A stretch of 64,000 nt of DNA from Malaya genurostris. Its lineage: Eukaryota; Arthropoda; Insecta; Diptera; Culicidae. Positions 56,903 to 64,000 of this stretch are shown here, piece by piece. Within the stretch, counting starts at the first letter, position 1; each line of letters starts with the position of its first letter. Where the stretch lies: positions 90,385,435-90,449,434 of the forward strand of contig NC_080572.1 in NCBI RefSeq assembly GCF_030247185.1, given 5' to 3'. The notes below the pieces were generated by a model, which did no database searches, was not told where the DNA came from, and saw only the letters and a program-made list of their open reading frames with translations. The position numbers were made by a program, and so were the translations under genes.

Positions 56903-57137
56903 CAGGCGCGTACCCAGAAAAAAATTTCGGGGGGTGTTTCAGAACATGTTGATCAATTTCCATACAAATGGAACTTTTTATATAATTATTTGAAATTTTT
57001 TTATTGTGGAGTCGTTTGTTGAAAATTATTCATTTTATTTTTTACTTATTTGAAAAAAAGAGTTTACATAATATCATACTTTTTTGAGTTTCGGAGGGGG
57101 TTTGAACCCCTAAAACACCCCCCTGTATACGCGCCTG
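56903..57137. mobile_element. hAT-like MITE with 8-bp TSD and CAGGCGCG ends
   Basis: 235 bp, starting CAGGCGCGTACCCAG and ending TATACGCGCCTG, with a perfect 8-bp flank CTGACATC (56895-56902, 57138-57145). Subterminal GGGGGTGTTT and AAACACCCCCC are also inverted. A terminal CAG plus an 8-bp TSD is the classical hAT pattern. Confidence 0.88.
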
Positions 57138-57145
57138 CTGACATC

Positions 57146-58845
57146 ACTTTTTAAAGATATTGAAAGAAAAAATAAGTTCATCGTAGTTACTCTCCTAGTT
57201 GTATATTACCGCTTGTGCAACTTGGTTTTGCAACTAAAGCACACCTACAGTGCGTATCACAAAAGTCGGGTTCACTAAGATGAATGACTAAACTGTATTG
57301 TTGTTCAAGTCAACTATAGTTTGATAAAAAAAATCAACTATTTTTATAAAAATAAAAACCAAAAATTTCTCTTTTCAATATTTACATGTTTATATTTTCT
57401 TTTATTTAGATGAAATAAATCATTACGTTGGGTGAACCATTTTCTTTTCAACACACTGTTATCCTCGATGCCATATTGGAAAATATCGAAAAAAAAATCA
57501 TTCCAAGATTTTTCAGATTAATTGAAACATCAACATATTTTGAACACTATTCCGATAATATTCATTGAAAAGAATAGATTGTTATTTTGATAGAAACTGA
57601 TGTGCAATCATCAAAACACGTACATTCAAAGGCGCTTGAAAATTTCAGGCGTGCAAAGACATGTTTCACCATAAAAATACAGTTCGTTGTCGATTTTCTA
57701 TTTACTAAAACATAAAAGATCAATTCTACAATATGTAGTATTACCATTTATTTATGTGCAGAATATTTTTAAAGTTCCATGTTTGTGTTACGAGCAGTTG
57801 TTTTGAAAATCAAATGTGAAACTTATTCATTAGAGATTATGTTCGCTTTTTTTTGTAAACATCAATTCAATTCTTGTTTACATTACGTAGTAGTTTCCAT
57901 GAGTTTCACAATTGTTTTTTGCTGATTTAATTGCAGCATTTGTAATGGGATCGATGCATGAGTTTTTGTATCAGTTGCACAATAATTGTGAATAAATGTT
58001 CGTAACAACGGAAGAGCTTAAAGATATGTTGCACAACAAAGAAAAATTGCGCTTTTTCCATAATAAAACAGTTACAAGAATAGTAATATAAACTTATTTG
58101 ATAAATTGCACAATCAGTAGAACATATTTTAAATGTTAAAATGCCAAGAAATTATACACCAAATGAAAAAAAATTGTCCTTTTCATAATTTGGCATGTGT
58201 TTTATTTAAACTTCAAATCAACAGCCTCTTAAAAAAATTCCTCTAATAATTAAGCATTGGAATTATCGTTTTAATGCTGTGTGAAATTAAAATGTAGAAT
58301 ATGAAGAAATTATTCAGCCTAGGATATCTAATAGAATAAAAAGCTTTTCTTCTATATATTAAAATGTCAGTTCACATTTAATCGATAACCAAACTACGTC
58401 AATCTGTAAGATTTAGACCAGAGTCGTAAATTGTTTTGAATTTGTTTCTTTACTTTTCCGCTAACCGTTACTTCACTCAGTACAGTAGACCGTAAACTAT
58501 GCAAAGCTCCCGGAAATTTTACTAGCTAAAAATCCTTTCCAATATAACAATTTTGTTATACGCGAACTTCACAGCTGCCGGAAGAAATGAATATCGCGGA
58601 CATTGATCTATTAACATGCAAAAATAATTTTTGTGTGTGTATCGATTTAAACATCAACTAAATTACCTGTAAAGTTAATGATATGACTTATCTTATCATG
58701 CTTTGAATTGTAAATTTAAGTGAATTACGACGCTTCTTTTATGTCACACGATTTTTTCTAAGTATGCAGTCTGTAATTCTTCAGCCAAAAACTACCCGTT
58801 TCTCGGAAAACTGAGAAATGTATACTACCTTTCATTAACACTCAC
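57146..58845. other. AT-rich spacer, no gene seen
   Basis: No convincing frames. About 58700-58765 resembles 36880-36960 (TTTAAGTGAATTACGACGCT versus TTTATGTGAAATATGACGCT), a fragment of an unclassified repeat. Confidence 0.4.
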
Positions 58846-58851
58846 AAAAGA

Positions 58852-58935
58852 GGGTGGGCCATTTCATCGAAAGCCATTTTTCCGAAAGCTATTTCGACGA
58901 AGGCCATTTCGTCGAATTATGTTTCCCCGAAATTT
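58852..58935 (+). repeat. Short tandem array of GCCATTTCGTCGAA-like units
   Basis: Four to five degenerate ~17-20 bp units: GGCCATTTCATCGAAA, GCCATTTTTCCGAAA, GCTATTTCGACGAAG, GCCATTTCGTCGAAT. The unit is itself partly palindromic (TTCGTCGAA). Confidence 0.75.
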
Positions 58936-59067
58936 AACAGAAAATCTCGTTCAGAGTATAAATGTCATTAAATTTTAATAAATAATAAAAGGATCATTAA
59001 TGTAATTAAATAAGGTCAGCAATTTTACTGCCTGAAGTTTCGGCTATAGGTTCTGTTATTTATCAAG
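58936..59067. other. Short AT-rich spacer
   Basis: Nothing recognised. Confidence 0.4.
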
Positions 59068-59291
59068 AGAGTCTCTTGCAAAGCAAAGTCTTGGTATTAC
59101 ATTCCTTTTGTGGAATTTGACTATTCTTTTTCAACAGACCTCGCAGATTTTTTTTAGTGCACAGAACCATTGCATGGTTGGTGCTACGATCTAACTGATA
59201 CTAAGAAACTTTCCAGGTAGGGACTCGAACATAAGACAGACAATTGTCTTGTAAGACCAACGCCCTATGCATTCATCCGCCAATCTTGTAT
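59068..59291 (-). mobile_element. tRNA-related SINE, minus-strand, fullest copy
   Basis: The reverse strand reads ATTGGCGGATGAATGCATAG (box A region), TATGTTCGAGTCCCTACC (box B), then GATCGTAGCACCAACCATGC, ATGGTTCTGTGC and GGAATGTAATACCAAG. The head matches 30106-30185 and the tail 32360-32470, so together the three copies define one family. Confidence 0.65.
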
Positions 59292-60312
59292 ACAAACCTT
59301 CTACCGTCTCGTTTGTCCGGTGTACTTAAAGTTAGATTTTTTTTTACTTTAGTAAAATTCGAACGTGCGATCGGACAATACATGCACAAAAACGACGCAG
59401 TAAACCTGCAGATGTAGAGAATTAACACAAAAATTAACTTGTAGATATACCAAAACAAATGCTATTATGCTTTGTAGTTAATAAAGCTAAATAGCTTTCA
59501 TGAAAATTCTATTCTAAGGATTAATCCATCTGGAAAGTTCAATAAAGTAAAAACAAAATGGGGTAATAATTTTACCCGTTATTTAGATTAGGCAGTATTT
59601 TAGATGTACGATTTTGAGTCATTAAACTCTTTAATCTGTTCAGTTTTTTTCACGAACAAGCCTCAATTCCGCTCAATTGAAAAGTACTGAACAACTATTA
59701 ATCGGAAGAAGAAAATAGCCTACCAAAACATAACCTAAAGACTACTCAAATCGCTACTTAGATGACACGATGTAAAAAAAATGATCATAAAAGTCAATCG
59801 CTGTACCAGTCATTGAAATGTAAGGTAGGCCCAATAAATAATAACTAGTAGTTAGTGACTCTATTCTCTCAATCTAAATCGTTTCAATTAGGTACCCTGA
59901 TGGTCCCTACCAATGTTGAGAACATACAGAGCAAATCCAAAAAGGATACTCCATTGTGGATGAAATTTGGTTCAGCATAGCAAACCATTTGTTTAACACA
60001 ATTGGAGAGATTAATTCGTCTTGAGACTGACTTTCCAAAAGAGTGGATATACTTTTGAATGCAATTTCTTCAAATCTATGTATCTAAAAAATCGTTAGGT
60101 TTTTTTCAAGAATTTGAAAATCAAATTGCAGCTTCTTTTTTTTCTATATTCTTATTTTACAATACTTATGAAGATCAACATTTGACGTAAATTTTATTAG
60201 TGTTATTTTCAAAATGAAGAATATTATTTTCAGTTTAAGGAAAAAAGGTTCTCTCTCCTAGAAGTAACCGTTCTCAGGCTATTAAGACATAAAATTGAAG
60301 TGTTTTAATCAG
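59292..60312. other. AT-rich spacer, no gene seen
   Basis: No supported feature. Confidence 0.4.
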
Positions 60313-61920
60313 TGTTGGTGATTGCCGAAAATTTGACAGAAGCTGCTATATTTCTATCTATATTGTATACAGCATTTTCAATTCGGTAGAAGATGCTACA
60401 AAAACTCGAGTCTCTCAATGCATGAACCGTGAGAGAATTTTGCTACATTTCTTCGCTCCACTTCATACTCTGAGTATTTCACGCCCTTAAAAAAATTTAC
60501 TGTCTTATAATAATCGTTGCTGTGTTGAATTTCCCAAGAGAGAATCGCAAATTGACAATTATCGCAAAAAAACGAATCAATGATTCAACTTGATGATTCT
60601 CATACTAGGTTGCAATATTTAAAAACCCTTGTGTGGAGCATACACAGAAATTTTCATAGACACAACTTAAACAAAGGTTATATCGACGACACGACCTGCC
60701 ACTCGTCTATTAAAACTGTATCGCAAATCTGACTACCCCTCAGTAACTCGTAACGTCAAAACGAAATTGCTTGAAAATTTGTTAGAACTGGCAACTCGAT
60801 TTGATAAATTATTGATTTCGAATATCAGAAACCTTGGATACTGTTTTTCAAAGCCATGTTCATGAAGATAAACAAAACCAATCCGAATCGATAGACCAGT
60901 CGCGTATTTTATCACTTTGTTTGTTTTTATTTTTTAAAGATACACAACATTGCGGACCCTGCTCATTTTGACTGAATTGGGATCCACAAACGAATGAGTT
61001 TGAAACACAAAACAATTTTTGTAGTTGTATGGTAGGGGCAAATCAGTGAATTATTCTAAGCTTTTTCTTAGCCCAATTTCCATCAATCCAGATTTAGCGG
61101 GATTCTGATTCTCTAATGGAATATCCAATTAAATGTTGGTTAAAGTTACGATGCTTTTTTTGTTTTGCTTGAATACTTTGAGCTTTGAATGAAATCGTTT
61201 CGCTGAAGCTCAATCCGTCTGACATAAAATTTTCGATTTGTCCAACATCCAGACGTTATAAAGATACTTTTAATAAATATTTTGTTTTCTTCGAAATCAA
61301 TCCGACACAACGAAGAAGTCGTTTTTAACAGCACATAATATAACTCTTTTCCTATCATTGGAGTCCACACTCGAAATTTGAATTTACAGACATATTTTAG
61401 AATATATCCAACTTCAATCGAACCCAAAATCTTTCATAGCTCGCTGAAAATACCTCTTCCTTTCAATTGTTTGTTTATTTATTTTGGGATCTTTGGTAAC
61501 AAAAGTTCATAGTAACTTAAACAGTGTTGCTTGAGAAGAATATTTTCATCATTATCAAGGGGTCACTATATTTGTGGTGCCTGATCGTGTCGTCGGTTAT
61601 ATGCACATAGTTAGAATAAGCGGCAATAGTAAAGTGATTCTATCGCAATTATCCACAGCCCATGCAGAATCGCGATCGCGAAACGAGAATAAGCGACCGT
61701 TTGTTGCTTCAGAAAGGATCCCCACAGCAGCGTGCTAATCTTTGATTCTCAGAAATGTCATCGAGAGAAATTCGCTCTCGCACTGGTGTCGATTCTATGT
61801 TAAACGAGTCATGCCGGGTTTTTGTTGTTGCGACGATATCCGTCTCTCTTTGGTGGCACTGATTCAAGTTGCCAGTGAGCGTTCTTTGATACGATAAAAG
61901 CCATCCTTGGTTTTAACCCA
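60313..61920 (+). repeat. LTR-like block, copy 2, with two extra segments
   Basis: Left (60313-60683) and right (61596-61910) parts match 26961-27560 in order: TGTTGGTGATTGCCGAAAAT, CTCGAGTCTCTCAATGCATG, AATAAGCGGCAATAG, GGATCCCCACAGCAGCGTGC, ACGATAAAAGCCATCCTTGG. Relative to copy 1 it has about 90 bp extra near 60435-60525 and a 912-bp insertion with inverted ends. The right end after CCATCCTTGG differs from copy 1. Confidence 0.6.
60684..61595. mobile_element. 912-bp insertion with CGACGACACGA inverted ends and 7-8 bp TSD
   Basis: It sits between two copies of GTTATAT (60677-60683, 61596-61602). The ends are CGACGACACGACCTGCC and, inverted, CGACGACACGATCAGGC. Copy 1 of the LTR-like block (about 27228-27245) shows the unoccupied site. 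One minus frame of 93 codons (61146-61427) is not recognised. The superfamily is uncertain. Confidence 0.72.
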
Positions 61921-63726
61921 TTTTAACAAGTCTCTACATTCAAGAACAGTTGATTTAATACGGTTAGTTTCTGGTGAAAACAAATTGCTTGCTTGAAGTT
62001 TTGCAAATGCTTTTGGACTGTTTCTGTGACATTAATTAGTTTAAAATGAAAATATTGCGAAAAAAAATCAAAGATGCAGTTTTTTCAACTTTTTCCTAAT
62101 CATTGATTAAGCATCCTGCTTTTCTATCAGTATATAATCTTTTCATAGTGCCCGATTGATTTCATGCAAATTCTTCTTGTACGCAATTTTTGTTACAAGG
62201 AACAGTTTTTGGGTTTCAACTTTTACATCAAATCAGCCTTAACAGAGACTGTATTGTATGAAATTTAACTTATATTCCAGAAATCAAACTAGAGAATATT
62301 TTTCGAAATCCTACGATTTCTTAAAACTGGTAACAAAAACATAGATATATGGACAAAACATAAAAGGAGATCTCAAGAAAAAACAAGTTGACTGACACAA
62401 AATTGAGATACTAATTTTTAGTGAAATGTGAAAGGCAAAACAGTAAATGGCCAATGAGAGATAAAAAAAGTGACACTTCTGGTTTCACGACACGGAAACC
62501 GGAACCCAGTGTATCAATTCTCGGGACAAATATTCTAGATGTGACATACCGTACAACCCCGAGGCAAGTCCTTCACGGTGAGAATAATATTACTTTTAAT
62601 CTCCTAATGGACTCCAGCCATGAATTAATCCACACTACCTCAAGTGTTTCAAAAATTCATGATTCTTCTGATGATGCAACTTTTTTCCGAAAACAAAATG
62701 CGTCGGCTCATCGTAAGGACCCCCAAAAGTGAAGCGATCAATAGCACTAACGCAGTATGTTGCAAAAGTTGGATGTTTGCGCTCAAGCAATAACTGTTTA
62801 TGCAAACGACGACCGACGTACACAGCGACGGCCGGAAACTGTGATCATTGCTGCGAATGGATGACGGTGTGATTCCAACCTCCGTTGCGACCTCGCAAGT
62901 GCACAGTTGGCCCGACCTGTGGAGGTACAAACAGTGAGAGGTACACCCTAATAATGGTGGCGATTGTATCATTCGCGCGGCTATCATTATTTCATTGAGG
63001 CAAAACTGGGTTCCATGGTCGACACTGACACGTAATGCCTAATTATGGTTATGAAATCTGGCTGAGAAGATCAACTCCGTACTCCGGCATCATCGCATCT
63101 TGCTCGTTCAGCTGTAATGGTTCTAACGCAAGAAAATTACTTCCTCTTGCATTTCTTCAGCTGCAAGTAGAGCGAACATGCAAAGTGCACCACGGACCTG
63201 ACTCGCACTCGGATGGCATCACAGCTGGACTGGCATTTTTTTCTTTTTTCGTATTGCACCCAAGACTCAAGTGCCGGAGGAAAGAGATGCTCATGACCGG
63301 TACCATTCGATCCGCGCTAGGATGGGGGAATGTTTGCAAATTTGCCTTGGGTACTGCAGAGAACTCAGCTGCTGAATAATTGCGGAGGACGGCCGGGCCA
63401 AACCAATGGTCATCGGGTTAAGGCTGGCAGCACGTGTTCGTGAAGGAAAGGCTATTTTGGCACGCGACACATCTGCTGCCTTGCTGAATAGTTTGGCTCA
63501 TTGCAGGCTAGATTGTTTCTTCATAATTGGTGCTACTGCCATTTTCGATATTTTCTAGAGAAATGAGAAGTGCATTCAGTTTTTATTTCAATCCTGAATA
63601 CCTAGATGTTATGCCTACATTTTGTTGGAGTCTAGTCTTTTTCTGCATAAACTTTTCTTGCTACATTAAGCTAGGAAATGTTTGCACCAAACTTATGAAC
63701 AATTATTTAAAAATTTGTTTTGATTC
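61921..63726. other. Spacer; repeat-poor GC-richer interval about 62800-63500
   Basis: 61921-62420 is AT-rich and empty. About 62450-63500 is GC-richer with CG dinucleotides and several 60-114 codon frames on both strands (for example 63035-63379 plus). None shows a domain or consistent codon pattern. It may be a promoter/5' UTR or regulatory stretch of a gene beyond the right edge; this is a guess from composition only. Confidence 0.35.
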
Positions 63727-64000
63727 GCCTAGTGGTGTAATGACGTCTTCTTCACATAACTCATGTTTTCATAAATATTACTAAGGGATTCTTCAAAATA
63801 CTTTTATTTGAGTCTTGAATAAGAACCAAAACGTTTGTTTGAACATACACTAGCATAACGTTTCCAATTTATAAAAAAAATTGGAGCCAAGTTTATAGGA
63901 ATTCTTCGTTTTCTATTGCATTTTCGCTCTACATGATGGTATAAATTAAATATACCATTTGACTCAGTTCGTCGACTACGCAAAATGTCTGTGATTGTAT
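63727..64000. repeat. Dispersed repeat R, partial, running off the window
   Basis: The left end GCCTAGTGGTGTAATG matches the R terminus at 49616. The last 40 bp (TGACTCAGTTCGTCGACTAC, GCAAAATGTCTGTG) are an R 3' module in reverse orientation. The copy appears rearranged and is cut by the window edge. Confidence 0.5.

Noticed and set aside
62421..62732. 103-codon frame (KPEPSVSILGTNILDVTYRT)
   Set aside because: No start context, family or splice signals recognised; overlaps minus-strand frames of similar length.
63035..63379. 114-codon frame near the right edge
   Set aside because: An overlapping antisense frame exists, composition is unremarkable and no motif is seen; treated as chance in a GC-richer tract.
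1..64000. Endogenous viral elements, organelle insertions, rRNA genes, LTR retrotransposon pol genes
   Set aside because: I looked for polymerase, capsid, integrase and rRNA-like signatures in all frames and saw none beyond the LINE and the mariner/Tc1 transposases.

Overview
The window looks like AT-rich, repeat-dense intergenic DNA of a dipteran insect, most probably a mosquito. I infer this from one host gene with very short GT-AG introns (56-63 bp except the first), an I-clade LINE with an RNase H domain, DD37E and DD41D mariner-type elements, many MITEs with clean target-site duplications (TSDs), and tRNA-related SINEs. The species cannot be named from sequence alone. No prokaryotic, viral, rRNA or CRISPR feature is visible.

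Layout: 1-6.3 kb is AT-rich spacer with a 3-bp-TSD MITE (538-699), a hAT-like MITE (1366-1668) and a diverged duplication (4.9-5.8 kb). 6335-12332 (minus) is the only clear host gene: a nine-exon ankyrin-repeat/BTB-BACK protein of the ABTB2/ABTB3 (BTBD11) family, reconstructed at 1817 codons. 13.8-17.1 kb is a decayed mariner transposase (minus) split by two related TAA-flanked elements. 17878-23930 is a full-length I-clade non-LTR retrotransposon with 14-bp TSDs, damaged by only one visible nonsense codon. 24.8-28.8 kb holds a second 3-bp-TSD MITE, a small spliced coding candidate, a TTAA-flanked piggyBac-like MITE inside a dispersed repeat, a 600-bp LTR-like block, and a hAT MITE that interrupts an unrecognised reading frame.

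30-36 kb contains SINE copies, DD41D mariner fragments and a complete-length Tc1-like element (33376-34805) with paired inner/outer terminal repeats and an intron-like gap. 38.6-39.8, 42.8-43.5 and 52.35-53.6 kb are three DD37E copies; the third carries a perfect 53-bp inverted duplication. 43.7-44.7 kb is a DD41D deletion derivative, and another fragment lies at 55.7-56.2 kb. 50644-51797 is a TA-flanked element related to the 25.3-kb coding candidate. 60.3-61.9 kb is a second LTR-like copy carrying a 912-bp insertion with inverted ends. The rest is spacer, dispersed repeats and two more GC-rich, repeat-poor intervals (40.1-41.9 and 62.8-63.5 kb).

The genes do not form one pathway. The window is a lone host gene beside a stratified mobile-element landscape, in which several insertions can be ordered because removing them restores the interrupted sequence or matches an unoccupied relative elsewhere in the window.
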